Assembly: GCA_003105225.1 (NCBI GenBank) | Contig: PQAK01000162.1 | Span: 1-42,325 of the forward strand | Direction of reading: 5' to 3' | Length of the DNA stretch: 42,325 nt | From: Deltaproteobacteria bacterium | Lineage (GTDB): Bacteria > Desulfobacterota > Deferrimicrobia > Deferrimicrobiales > Deferrimicrobiaceae | In this document: one piece after another, positions 1 through 8,803 of the stretch | Layout: every line of letters begins with the position of its first letter | Position numbering within the stretch: position 1 is the stretch's first letter | Made by a program: the position numbers and the translations under genes | Notes under the pieces: generated by a model | The model's database searches: none | Seen by the model: the letters and a program-made list of their open reading frames with translations, nothing else | What the model was told of the DNA's origin: nothing

Positions 1-255
<255 letters not shown>

Positions 256-282
256 CTGGACCGGATGCACGAATCCGCAGGG

Positions 283-320
283 GGGGGCGCGGCGTCATCG
301 CCGCGCCCCCTTTTTTATTT
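283..320 (+). terminator. Rho-independent terminator of hppA
   Basis: A perfect 12-bp GC stem (283-294 with 299-310) closes a TCAT loop and is followed by six T residues and ATTT. It ends hppA transcription. The TAA stop of the convergent nuclease gene (315-317) lies inside the T-tract, so the two genes share this sequence. No T-tract follows the hairpin on the minus strand, so termination is expected only for the plus strand. Confidence 0.9.
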
Positions 321-1385
321 GACGATCGTGATCGCCTCGGGCGTCCGGACGACGATTTCCGGCCGGTCCCGGTAGAGTGCGACGGTTCCCCGCACCCGCA
401 CCTTCTTTCCCATGAAGCGCTTCTCCGCATCCTTCGGAAATCGCTTGAGGTCCTTTCCCAGGATCACCACCGTGAGGTACTTCTTCCAGTTGGGATGAAA
501 ATTGAGGTAGAGGACCTTCTTCCCGCGGTGGGTCCGGACGATCTTTCCTTCCACGGTAACGTTCCGGCCGACGAAGCGGCGGGCCTCCTCCCAGGGGACG
601 ATGCCCGGCGGATCGGGGAGGGCCTTCGACGACGGGGCGGCTTCGGGGGAGGGGACCGGTCCGCCCTTCGGGGAGAGGGGATAGAAGCCGGCCTCATGTG
701 CCTTGTCGGCGAATTCCCGGTCCGAGAACTCCGCCCGCAAACGGACGATCTCGTCGATGGTCCGTCCGAGTTCGCCCCGCTCGACGCCGGTACGCATCCT
801 GCCTTGGTAGACGACGATATATTTCCCGCCGGCGGCGGGCCAGATTTCCAGGGGGGCGCCGTGGCCTTCCTGCAGCCACCGGAATTCCGCTCGTCCTCCC
901 TCCCGCCAAAGCCCGGCTCCCTCGCGTCGCGCGCCCTGCTCCGCCTGCAGGAACTCGGCGGACCGGGAAAAGGAGAACCTCCGCATCGCGTAGGCGTACC
1001 CTTCCCGGACCATCTCCAGGTTCACCAGCCTGCCGTCCGGAAGGAAGAGGTAGCGCAGCAGCCGCCCGTGGACGTCGGCGTCCTCCGCGCCTGCCTCCAT
1101 CGCGACCGTCTTGCCGGAGCACAGGGAGGACAGGTATGCGGCGGCTTCGTCGGCGAAGTACTCCTTCGGCCGCCCGGGATGGCTTCGTTCCGGGGCATCG
1201 ATTCCCACCAGCCGGACGGTATGGACCTTGCCGCCGACCAGGACCCGGACCGTGTCCCCGTCCTCGACCTCCACGACACGGCCGGTTTCTTCGGCGAAGG
1301 CGTGCGGAGCGAGATGAACGAGGAGCACGAAAAGGAGCGAAGGAAGGAGCCCAGCCGCCGATACGGATCCCTTGATGGCGCCTAT
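315..1385 (-). CDS. Secreted thermonuclease-like (SNase) protein with C-terminal OB-fold-like domain
   Basis: Predicted exported nuclease. After a signal-peptide-like stretch ending in APHAFA comes an SNase domain with the family motifs DGDTV, RLVGIDAPE (catalytic Arg and Glu) and DVHGRLLRYL (second catalytic Arg). A low-complexity Pro/Ser linker follows, then about 95 residues that look like a nucleic-acid-binding OB fold (GRNVTVEGKIV, KKVRVRGTV). The start is uncertain. There is no in-frame ATG, GTG or TTG that keeps the signal peptide, except an ATG at 1511 deep inside ppiD. A GGAGG at 1393-1397 lies seven bases before an in-frame ATA at 1385, overlapping the ppiD stop; an ATC at 1376 is another option. 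The gene follows ppiD and is probably co-transcribed with it. Confidence 0.78.
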   Translation of the reverse strand: MGAIKGSVSAAGLLPSLLFVLLVHLAPHAFAEETGRVVEVEDGDTVRVLVGGKVHTVRLVGIDAPERSHPGRPKEYFADEAAAYLSSLCSGKTVAMEAGAEDADVHGRLLRYLFLPDGRLVNLEMVREGYAYAMRRFSFSRSAEFLQAEQGARREGAGLWREGGRAEFRWLQEGHGAPLEIWPAAGGKYIVVYQGRMRTGVERGELGRTIDEIVRLRAEFSDREFADKAHEAGFYPLSPKGGPVPSPEAAPSSKALPDPPGIVPWEEARRFVGRNVTVEGKIVRTHRGKKVLYLNFHPNWKKYLTVVILGKDLKRFPKDAEKRFMGKKVRVRGTVALYRDRPEIVVRTPEAITIVK

Positions 1386-3250
1386 TTCAACGCCTCCGGA
1401 TTGATCTCCACCTTGACTTTCGCGCGGCGGTCGGCGATGAAGGACTCGAGCATCTGGTTCTTTTTCTGCTCGGCGACGGCGCGGAGAAAGGCCTCCTTTT
1501 TCGCCGCCCATTCCTTCTCGTCCGGGCGCTGTTCGTCGACGTACCCCAGCGCGAGATACAGCCCCGATGCCTCCACGACCTTGCCGTACACGGGGGCCTT
1601 CTTCGAGAGGGAGAGCAGGACTTTCCGGACGTCGGCGGACTCGGGCACGCTCTCCGGGTAGGGGCCGGTAAGCGGCGGGAAGAAGGCGGTCGTCGTGACG
1701 GACAGGCCGGCCTTCTTCGCCCTTTGCTCCAGGTCTCCGGAACTCGCCGCGCCCGCAACGACCTTCTCCAGCTCCGCCCGGGCGGCCGCGCGCTTCTTCT
1801 CCCGCAGGACCGCAGAGGCGACCTTCTCCCGCACTTCGGCCAGCGCGGGAACGCGGGAATCCTCCTTGGCGGCGACCTGGAAGAGGTAATGGACGTCCCC
1901 GACCGTCTTGACCGGCCCGATCTCCTTTACCGGCAGGAGCAGCGCCTCCTGGACCACCGGCTGGGGAACCGTTTCGTCCTTCCCGCCTCCCGTCCAGCCG
2001 GTTTCCACCGGCGTGATCCCGTAAGGGGCGCAGGCGCCCTTCAGATCCTTCGACGATGAGGCCTTGGTGTGGGCCTCGTACGCCTTGATCACCGCGAGGT
2101 CTTTCCCTTTCTCATGCCGGAGCAGCGCCGTGACCCGGTCCCGCACCTGGGCCAGGGGCAGGCTTTCGGGGAACTTGATCCGGTTGATCCGCACGAGCAG
2201 GAAGCCGCCGCCCACGTCGATCGGCCCCGCGATGGAATCCACCGGCGTGGAAAAGAGGGGACCGGCCAGCTCCGGCCTCGCATCGGCGCGGCGCATCCAG
2301 GTTTCCCCGGCCTTCGTTTTCGAAACCCTCCTGGCGACCTTGTCGAATTCGTTCTTTCCCTTGCCGGCCTCGGCCAGGATCCCGGCGACCTGCTTCGCGA
2401 CGGCCTCCTTGTCCTTCATCGTGTACGGGACGAAGATCTGCGAGACGAGCCGCTGCTCCTCGGTCCGGAACTTGTCGGCGTTCCCCTCGTAGAACGACCG
2501 AATCTCTTCCTCGGTGAGCGGCACGTCCTTGGCGAAATGGGCGGGCTCGAAGCGGGCGGCCAGGAGCTTCACCCGCGCGGGAATCCGGTAGCTTTCCCTG
2601 GACTGCTCGTATTTCGCGGCGATCTCGCCCTCCGTCGGCGCCGGCACGCTCCTGGCCGATTCCGGGTCCGCCTGGACCACCAGCAGCCGGACCTTCCGGA
2701 AGGCCAGGAGGAAGAGGTCCCGGGCCTCGCTCTCGGGGACCACGGCGCCGGCGGCGATCAGCCCCTCCATTTTCCGAAGGGTGATTTCCTGGCGCTTCGA
2801 CGCCTCGTAGACTGCCGTGGTCATGCGGTTGTAGGAAAGCACGCTGCGGTACCGCTCCTCGCTGAACTGCCCGTTGCCCTGGAAGGCGGGGGTTGCGGCG
2901 ATCTCCTGCTGCACCTCCGCGTCGGAGGCGTCAAGACCGAGCCGTCGCGCCTCCTCGAGCAGAAGGGTCCTCTGGACCAGGGTGTCCATCGCCTGTTTCC
3001 GGAGGTTGAGGGCCTTGGCCATCTCGGGGTTGTAGGCGGCCCCGTAAACCTCCCGGTAGGTCTTCTCCAGCCCCGACACCGCCTCGGAAAGCTCCGACAT
3101 CGTGATGGTTTCCTTTCCGACCGTCGCGGCGACGTCCCTGCCGCGCTCCGAATACGTTCCCACCCCCCACCAGACGAAGGTGATGGCGATGAAACCCAGG
3201 ATGATCTTTATGACCCACGAGCTGGCGTTCCGCCGAAGGACGTCGAGCAT
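1382..3250 (-). CDS. ppiD: PpiD/SurA-type periplasmic peptidyl-prolyl isomerase, membrane-anchored
   Basis: A 622-residue folding chaperone held in the inner membrane and facing the periplasm. It starts MLDVLRRNASSWVIK, followed by one transmembrane helix (about residues 12-30), the usual PpiD N-terminus. A SurA-N-like helical region follows (about 35-240), then a parvulin rotamase domain (about 270-385, with QIFVP and GGFLLVRI), then a second, weaker rotamase-like segment and a helical tail. ATG 3250 was chosen over an ATG 17 codons upstream because the protein then begins at the membrane anchor, and AAGGA sits six bases before it. It is divergent from mreB. Residue spans are approximate. 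Confidence 0.88.
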   Translation of the reverse strand: MLDVLRRNASSWVIKIILGFIAITFVWWGVGTYSERGRDVAATVGKETITMSELSEAVSGLEKTYREVYGAAYNPEMAKALNLRKQAMDTLVQRTLLLEEARRLGLDASDAEVQQEIAATPAFQGNGQFSEERYRSVLSYNRMTTAVYEASKRQEITLRKMEGLIAAGAVVPESEARDLFLLAFRKVRLLVVQADPESARSVPAPTEGEIAAKYEQSRESYRIPARVKLLAARFEPAHFAKDVPLTEEEIRSFYEGNADKFRTEEQRLVSQIFVPYTMKDKEAVAKQVAGILAEAGKGKNEFDKVARRVSKTKAGETWMRRADARPELAGPLFSTPVDSIAGPIDVGGGFLLVRINRIKFPESLPLAQVRDRVTALLRHEKGKDLAVIKAYEAHTKASSSKDLKGACAPYGITPVETGWTGGGKDETVPQPVVQEALLLPVKEIGPVKTVGDVHYLFQVAAKEDSRVPALAEVREKVASAVLREKKRAAARAELEKVVAGAASSGDLEQRAKKAGLSVTTTAFFPPLTGPYPESVPESADVRKVLLSLSKKAPVYGKVVEASGLYLALGYVDEQRPDEKEWAAKKEAFLRAVAEQKKNQMLESFIADRRAKVKVEINPEALK

Positions 3251-3299
3251 GGCGATTCCTTGTCTCCTGTGAGGGGGGAGAGTCAATTGCAAACACATC

Positions 3300-3329
3300 A
3301 TGTTAATGCGGCTTGAGGGGTAAATTCAA
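3300..3329 (-). promoter_or_regulatory. Candidate sigma-70 promoter for ppiD
   Basis: On the minus strand TTGAAT (3329-3324) and TAACAT (3305-3300) are separated by 18 bases. Each hexamer matches four of six consensus bases. The predicted start of transcription lies about 40 bases before the ppiD ATG. This comes from pattern matching alone. Confidence 0.4.
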
Positions 3330-3356
3330 CGAGTTTCGCGGGAATCCTCCAAGGGT

Positions 3357-3385
3357 TTGCAATGGAGGGATTGCCTTGCTAAGAT
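3357..3385 (+). promoter_or_regulatory. Candidate sigma-70 promoter for the mre operon
   Basis: TTGCAA (3357-3362) and TAAGAT (3380-3385) are separated by exactly 17 bases, each with four of six consensus matches. Transcription would start near 3392, about 45 bases before the mreB ATG. It is the best candidate in the ppiD-mreB divergent region. Confidence 0.45.
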
Positions 3386-3437
3386 ACTCCGAATAACCCG
3401 CAACCCCCTGGCATTCTCATTCCCTTCGGAGGGACGG

Positions 3438-4469
3438 ATGATTTTCGACAGGCTGCTCGGGCTGTTTTCCAACGACCTTGCGATCGATCTCGGGACCGCG
3501 ACCACGCTCGTCTACGTCAAGGGGGAGGGGATCATCTGCTCGGAGCCGTCCGCGGTCGCCGTCCACCGGGACAGCCGGGGGGCGAAAAAGGTCCTCGCCG
3601 TGGGCATCGAGGCCAAGCGGATGATCGGGCGCACGCCGGGGAACATCGTCGCCATCCGCCCGATCAAGGACGGGGTCATCGCCGATTTCGAGGTCACCGA
3701 GGCGATGCTCCGGTACTTCATCCGGAAGGCCCACAAGGCCCGCACCCTGGTCCGCCCCCGCATCATCATCTGCGTCCCCTACGGCTGCACCGAGGTGGAG
3801 CGGCGCGCCGTCCGCGAGTCCGCGCAGAGCGCCGGCGCCCGGGAGGTCTACCTGATCGAGGAGCCGCTGGCGGCCGCCATCGGGGCGGGCCTGCCGATCA
3901 CCGAGCCGTCCGGCAACATGATCGTCGACATCGGCGGCGGGACGACCGAGGTGGCGGTCATCTCCCTCGGGGGGATCGTGAAGAGCCAGTCCGTGCGGGT
4001 GGCCGGCGACAAGATGGACGAGGCGATCCTGCAGTACGTGAAGCGGAAGTACAACCTCCTGATCGGCGAGCCCACGGCGGAACACATCAAGGTGACCATC
4101 GGCAACGCCTTTCCGGGTTTCACGGAATCCGCCGAGGTCAAGGGGCTGGACATGGTGTCCGGCGTCCCGAAGGCCTTGACCCTGCACGCCGACGAGGTTC
4201 GCGAATCGCTCTCCGAGCCCGTCCGGATCATCGTGGATGCGGTCAAGGGGGTGTTCGAGGAGACGCCCCCCGAGCTGGCGGGCGACATCTACGACCGGGG
4301 AATCGTCCTCGCCGGCGGCGGGGCGCTGCTGCGCAACCTCGACGCCCTCCTGCGGGAGGAAACGGGGCTCCCCGTCACGGTCGCCGAGGACCCGCTCTCC
4401 TGCGTGGTGCTCGGGTCCGGCAAGGCGCTGGACGAACTGGACCTCCTGCGCCAGGTCGCGCTCCGCTGA
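3438..4469 (+). CDS. mreB: Rod shape-determining protein MreB
   Basis: Bacterial actin homologue of 343 residues. It forms ATP-dependent filaments under the inner membrane and places the cell-wall elongation complex. The actin-fold nucleotide motifs are clear: phosphate 1 DLGTATTLVYV near the N-terminus, phosphate 2 VDIGGGTTEVAVISLGG mid-protein, and the adenosine motif GIVLAGGGALLRNLD near the C-terminus. ATG 3438 was chosen because the protein then begins MIFDRLLGLFSNDLAIDLGTA as in other MreBs, with GGAGGG at 3428-3433. An upstream in-frame start would add 27 unrelated residues. First gene of mreB-mreC-mreD-mrdA-rodA. Confidence 0.97.
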   Translation: MIFDRLLGLFSNDLAIDLGTATTLVYVKGEGIICSEPSAVAVHRDSRGAKKVLAVGIEAKRMIGRTPGNIVAIRPIKDGVIADFEVTEAMLRYFIRKAHKARTLVRPRIIICVPYGCTEVERRAVRESAQSAGAREVYLIEEPLAAAIGAGLPITEPSGNMIVDIGGGTTEVAVISLGGIVKSQSVRVAGDKMDEAILQYVKRKYNLLIGEPTAEHIKVTIGNAFPGFTESAEVKGLDMVSGVPKALTLHADEVRESLSEPVRIIVDAVKGVFEETPPELAGDIYDRGIVLAGGGALLRNLDALLREETGLPVTVAEDPLSCVVLGSGKALDELDLLRQVALR

Positions 4470-4513
4470 GACGCCGGCCGGAGGCCCGGCCGCTTGTGCC
4501 GTAAGATCGAGTG

Positions 4514-5359
4514 ATGGGATCCTTCATCCGAAAGTGGTGGCGGCTTCTCGCGGCGATCGTCCTGATCTCCGGAGCCGTGCATTTTTTCGTGCGCCCCCCC
4601 GCGGCCCTGTCGCGCGCCGACGCGGTTCATGCATCCGGCTCTCTCCTGTTCCGGCCCGTCTACGCCACCCTCGATCGCATCCACGAGGGGGTTTCCTCCT
4701 TCTGGTACCGGTACATCGCGCTCGTCGGGGTTTCCCGGGAGAACGACCGGCTGCGGCGGGAAGTGGCGGCCCTCCGGGAGAAACTCCAGGAAAACCGTGA
4801 AGCCCTCCTCGAGAACCGGCGCCTGAAGGGGCTGCTCCGGTTCTCGGAGACCGCCGAGAAAAAGACGATCGGGGCGCGCGTGGTCGGGCGCGAAATCTCC
4901 CCCTGGTTCCAGACGGTCTTCATCGACGCGGGCGCCGACTCCGGCGTGGAGGCCGGAATGGCCGTGGTGACTCCCGCCGGGGGGATCGGGCGGGTCCACA
5001 AGACCTACCGGGGCCTCGCCGAGGTCCTCCTCGTCACCGACGGGCGTTTCGCCGCGGACGTGATCGTCGAGCGCAGCCGCGTGCGCGCGATCGCGGAGGG
5101 GATGGGGGGCACCCTCTGCCGGCTGAAATACGTTTCCCCCACCCAGGATGTCGTGGCCGGCGACCGGATCCTCTTTTCGGGGTTCGACGGAAGCATGCCG
5201 AAAGGGGTGCTGCTGGGGACGGTCGTGAGCGCGGAGCGGCCGCGCGAGGGGCTGTTCCAGAAAATCCAGGTGCAATGCGCGGCGAACCTCCTGGCGGCGG
5301 AGGAGGTGCTGGTCGTCCTCTCCCGGCCGTCGATTCCGTTCCGGCCGGGGAAGTCGTGA
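4514..5359 (+). CDS. mreC: Rod shape-determining protein MreC
   Basis: About 281 residues, bitopic inner-membrane protein of the elongasome that links MreB to the periplasmic PBP2. It has a short cytoplasmic N-terminus, one transmembrane helix (about residues 10-26), a coiled coil (about 75-110, rich in ENDRLRREVAALREKLQ-type heptads) and the periplasmic beta domain with GAD(S)GVEAGMAVV and VVTPAGGIGRV. A GTG at 4511 directly before ATG 4514 is an equally possible start, and neither has a strong ribosome site. The stop overlaps the mreD start (GTGA). Confidence 0.94.
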   Translation: MGSFIRKWWRLLAAIVLISGAVHFFVRPPAALSRADAVHASGSLLFRPVYATLDRIHEGVSSFWYRYIALVGVSRENDRLRREVAALREKLQENREALLENRRLKGLLRFSETAEKKTIGARVVGREISPWFQTVFIDAGADSGVEAGMAVVTPAGGIGRVHKTYRGLAEVLLVTDGRFAADVIVERSRVRAIAEGMGGTLCRLKYVSPTQDVVAGDRILFSGFDGSMPKGVLLGTVVSAERPREGLFQKIQVQCAANLLAAEEVLVVLSRPSIPFRPGKS

Positions 5360-5841
5360 GGCAGTTCCTGGTGCTGCTGGCGGCATCGTACGCCGGCGTC
5401 GCGGCGAGCGTCTGGTGGCTGTCCGGGTACGTCCCCTGGTTCCTCCTTCCGGACGTCCCCTTCCTGGCCATCGTCTACGCGGGGCTGTTCCTCGGCGGCC
5501 CGGCCGGGTTCCTGGCGGCGATCCCTCCGGCCGTGTTCCGCGAAGTCACCGTTTCCGCGCCCTCCTGGACCTTTTTTCTCTCCTCGATGGCGCTGTTCTT
5601 CGTTTCGCGCGAGATCGCGCTCCGGCTTTTCGTGCGGGCGGAATATTACATTCTCACCGTCGTCGTCGGCCTCCTGCTGACCGAATCGCTCTCCATCGTG
5701 ATCCTGATGCTGCTGTCGGGAAGCCGTCCCTTCTCGTTGCTCTGGGGGGCCGAGGAGGCGGTCCGGATCGCCTGGACGGGGCTTCTCGCCGTCCCCCTCT
5801 ACATGGACCTGTCCAGCCGGTGGCTCCGGGTGAAAGAGTGA
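5356..5841 (+). CDS. mreD: Rod shape-determining protein MreD
   Basis: A 161-residue polytopic inner-membrane protein with about five hydrophobic segments and short loops, which fits MreD. Sequence conservation in this family is low, so the call rests on length, hydropathy and position between mreC and mrdA. GTG 5356 overlaps the mreC stop by four bases, suggesting coupled translation. In-frame reading further upstream gives a proline/glycine-rich stretch that belongs to the mreC coding region and is not part of the protein. Confidence 0.88.
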   Translation: MRQFLVLLAASYAGVAASVWWLSGYVPWFLLPDVPFLAIVYAGLFLGGPAGFLAAIPPAVFREVTVSAPSWTFFLSSMALFFVSREIALRLFVRAEYYILTVVVGLLLTESLSIVILMLLSGSRPFSLLWGAEEAVRIAWTGLLAVPLYMDLSSRWLRVKE

Positions 5842-7679
5842 CGCAGCGGATCCGGAAACGGGAGCAGGATCCGCTGATCGCCGCCCGCATCCGCATCGTC
5901 CTGTGGGCGGCGCTCGCCCTGTTCGGCCTCCTCCTGATTCGCCTCTACTGGCTCCAGGTGGTCCAGTACGACCGGTTCCGGACGCTCTCCGAGAACAACC
6001 GGCTGCGGATCCGGACGATCCAGTCCCCGCGGGGGCAGATCCTGGACCGGAACGGGCGCCCGATCGCCGAAACGCAGGCCTCCTTCGACCTCATCTGCTC
6101 GCCGGTGGACGTCACGGACCTGGAGGGGGAGGTCCGCCTGCTCGAAGAGGTCGTGGAATTCGACGCGGACGAGATCCTGGGGAAGATCCGCGCGGCGAAG
6201 AAGGCGAACCCCTACAGCACCATCACGGTGGCGCGCGACCTGCGCTTCGAGCAGGTGTCGGTCGTCGAGTTCAACCGGGAGGCGCTGTCGGGATTCACCG
6301 TCCAGGTGGAGGCCAAGCGCAGCTATCCCTTCGGCACCGTCTTCGCGCACGTCCTGGGATACGTGGGCGAGGTGAGCCAGGAGGAGCTGGACCGGTCCGA
6401 GGACGACCAGCTTTCGATGGGCGACATCATCGGCAAATACGGGCTGGAGCGGCGCGAGGACAACGTCCTCCGGGGGATCAACGGCGGGCGCTACGTGGAG
6501 GTGGATGCCGCGGGAAGGGACAAGCGGCTGGTGAACGAGGTGCCGCCCCAGACGGGAGGGATCGTCCATACGACCCTCGATGCGGACCTCCAGAACGCGG
6601 CCGCGGAGGCCATGGGAAAGGGCGCGGGGGCGGCGATCGCCATGGACCCGAAGACCGGGGACATCCTGGCGTTCGTCTCCGCGCCGGCTTTTGATCCCAA
6701 TGTCTTCTCGAGGGGGATCCGGAAGGCCGAGTGGGAGGCCCTGTCCGCGGACATCCGCAAGCCGATGCAGAACAAGGGGCTGCAGGGCACCTACGCCCCC
6801 GGCTCCACGGTCAAGCCGTTCGTCGCGCTGACCGCGCTTCTGGAAGGCATCCAGGACCCGAAGGCCACGGTCCGGTGCCCGGGGTATCTCCAGATCGGCA
6901 ACCGGAGGTTCCGGTGCTGGAGGGAGAAGGGGCACGGCTCGGTGGACATGTACAAGGCGATCGTGCAGTCCTGCGACGTCTACTTCTACACGATGGGCAT
7001 GCGGGTCGGGCCCGACCGGCTCGCCAGGCTGGAAAAGGACGCGGGGCTGGGCACGATCACGGGAATCGACCTGCCCGGGGAGCGGAAGGGGCTGGTGCCC
7101 GACTCGGAGTGGAAAAAAAAGGCGACGAAGGACCGGTGGTACGATTCGGAGAAGGCGATCCTGGGCATCGGCCAGGGGTACGTCCACGTCACCCCGCTGG
7201 AGATGCTCGCCGGCTATGCGTCCATCGCCTCGGGCGGAGAGGTGATGCGCCCCCGCCTCGTCCGGAAGGTCGTGGGCAGGGACCGGTCGTTCAAGGAGTT
7301 CCCCCCCCAGCGCCTCCGGAAGCTGTCGTGGAAGCCCGAGGACGTCGAATTCATCCGCCGCGCATTGTCGGGCGTCGTCAACGACTACGGCACCGGCGGC
7401 GCCGCGAAGCTCCCGGGGATCGAGGTGGGGGGGAAGACCGGAACGGCGCAGGTGGCTGCCGTCAAGGGGAAGATGATCAAGTCCGAGAACCTTCCCTACC
7501 TGCTCCGGGACCACGCCTGGTTCGTCGCCTTCGCCCCCGTTTCCGATCCCGAGATCGCCGTCGTGGCGATGATGGAGCACGGGGGGCACGGCGGGTCCGC
7601 CGCCGCCCCCGTCGTGAAGGCGGTGATGCAGGAATATTTCCGGAAGAAGCAGGTCGTGATGGACAAGGAGGGGAAATGA
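5838..7679 (+). CDS. mrdA: Penicillin-binding protein 2 (peptidoglycan D,D-transpeptidase)
   Basis: A 613-residue class B PBP that cross-links new peptidoglycan during elongation together with RodA. A single transmembrane anchor (about residues 15-37) is followed by the dimerization/pedestal domain (SPRGQILDRNGRPIAETQ near residue 60) and the transpeptidase domain. The catalytic serine is Ser323 in GSTVKPF (SxxK), SCD serves as the SxN-type motif (about residue 378) and KTGT lies at 533-536. GTG 5838 overlaps the mreD stop by four bases, and the C-terminus overlaps the rodA start (ATGA). Confidence 0.96.
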   Translation: MTQRIRKREQDPLIAARIRIVLWAALALFGLLLIRLYWLQVVQYDRFRTLSENNRLRIRTIQSPRGQILDRNGRPIAETQASFDLICSPVDVTDLEGEVRLLEEVVEFDADEILGKIRAAKKANPYSTITVARDLRFEQVSVVEFNREALSGFTVQVEAKRSYPFGTVFAHVLGYVGEVSQEELDRSEDDQLSMGDIIGKYGLERREDNVLRGINGGRYVEVDAAGRDKRLVNEVPPQTGGIVHTTLDADLQNAAAEAMGKGAGAAIAMDPKTGDILAFVSAPAFDPNVFSRGIRKAEWEALSADIRKPMQNKGLQGTYAPGSTVKPFVALTALLEGIQDPKATVRCPGYLQIGNRRFRCWREKGHGSVDMYKAIVQSCDVYFYTMGMRVGPDRLARLEKDAGLGTITGIDLPGERKGLVPDSEWKKKATKDRWYDSEKAILGIGQGYVHVTPLEMLAGYASIASGGEVMRPRLVRKVVGRDRSFKEFPPQRLRKLSWKPEDVEFIRRALSGVVNDYGTGGAAKLPGIEVGGKTGTAQVAAVKGKMIKSENLPYLLRDHAWFVAFAPVSDPEIAVVAMMEHGGHGGSAAAPVVKAVMQEYFRKKQVVMDKEGK

Positions 7680-8803
7680 TCCGGCGGGGGAAGCTGGGAA
7701 GGCTGGACTGGAAGATCCTTCTTCTGGCCCTTGGCCTGTGCAGCGTGGGCCTCCTCAACGTGTACAGCGGGACGAGGGCGGCCGGGATGGCCGGCGTGCC
7801 GCTGTTCGCCAAGCAGCTGATCTGGATCTGCCTGGGGATCCTGGCCTTTTTCGCCTTCTACCTGATGAGCGACGGCTTCATCGAGGAGATCGTCTGGCCC
7901 GTCTTCTGGGGGGTCCTGGTGATCCTCGTGGTCGTGCTCGTCATCGGCAAGGTCCGCGGGGGCGCCCAGCGATGGATCTCGATCGGAGCGTTCAATTTCC
8001 AGCCCTCGGAATTCGCCAAGGTCGCCGTGGTCCTGGCGCTCGCAAAGCTCTTCACGGACCGTTACCATTACGGCGGGATCGGCTTCAAGGAAACCTTGCC
8101 CGCCATCGTGCTGACGATCCTCCCCTTCCTCCTGGTCGCCCTCCAGCCGGACCTGGGGACCGCCGGGGTGTTCATGATCATCCTGCTCGGGATGATCGTG
8201 GTGGCCTGCGTGAAAGGTCGGGTCCTGCTGATCATGGGGGCCGCCGGGATCCTCGCGGTGCCGGGACTCTGGTTCGCCATGAAGGACTACCAGCGGCAGC
8301 GCGTCCTGACGTTCCTGGACCCGGAGCGGGATCCCCTGGGAGCCGGATACCACGTCATCCAGTCGAAGATCGCGGTCGGGTCCGGCGGGATCCTGGGAAA
8401 GGGATACCTGCAGGGGACGCAGGGGGCGCTGCGGTTCCTTCCCGAGCAGCACACGGATTTCGCGTTTGCCGTGTTCGCGGAGGAGTGGGGGTTCCTCGGG
8501 ACGGCGATCCTGCTGGCGCTGTTCATCGCCCTCGTCTACCGGGGATTCTTCCTGGCCTCCCGGTCGCAGCACCGGTTCGCATCGTTTGCGTGCGGAGGGC
8601 TGACGATTTACTTCCTGGCCCATATCGTCATCAACCTGGCCATGGTGTGCGGGCTGTTCCCCGTGGTCGGAATCCCGCTGCCCTTCGTCAGCTACGGGGG
8701 GTCTTCGATGGTGACGAACATGATGGCCCTGGGGATCATGGCCAACCTGGCGAGGAGCCGCTTTACGTTTCAGGCGGCGGGGGAAAGCTCGATACGCGCC
8801 TGA
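7676..8803 (+). CDS. rodA: Rod shape-determining protein RodA (SEDS glycosyltransferase)
   Basis: A 375-residue SEDS-family polymerase with about ten transmembrane helices. It elongates glycan strands from lipid II with PBP2. Family motifs seen are GGAQRWISIGAFNFQPSEFAK, LQPDLGTA and the C-terminal GIPLPFVSYGGSSMVTNM. A strong AAGGAGGGG precedes ATG 7676, which overlaps the mrdA stop. The last 41 bases overlap the convergent lipoprotein gene. It ends the rod-shape operon, and no terminator hairpin with a T-tract was found after it. Confidence 0.96.
   Translation: MIRRGKLGRLDWKILLLALGLCSVGLLNVYSGTRAAGMAGVPLFAKQLIWICLGILAFFAFYLMSDGFIEEIVWPVFWGVLVILVVVLVIGKVRGGAQRWISIGAFNFQPSEFAKVAVVLALAKLFTDRYHYGGIGFKETLPAIVLTILPFLLVALQPDLGTAGVFMIILLGMIVVACVKGRVLLIMGAAGILAVPGLWFAMKDYQRQRVLTFLDPERDPLGAGYHVIQSKIAVGSGGILGKGYLQGTQGALRFLPEQHTDFAFAVFAEEWGFLGTAILLALFIALVYRGFFLASRSQHRFASFACGGLTIYFLAHIVINLAMVCGLFPVVGIPLPFVSYGGSSMVTNMMALGIMANLARSRFTFQAAGESSIRA

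Noticed and set aside
5799..7589. A 596-codon minus-strand frame opposite mrdA
   Set aside because: It is an antisense shadow; mrdA has all penicillin-binding motifs and the minus frame has none.
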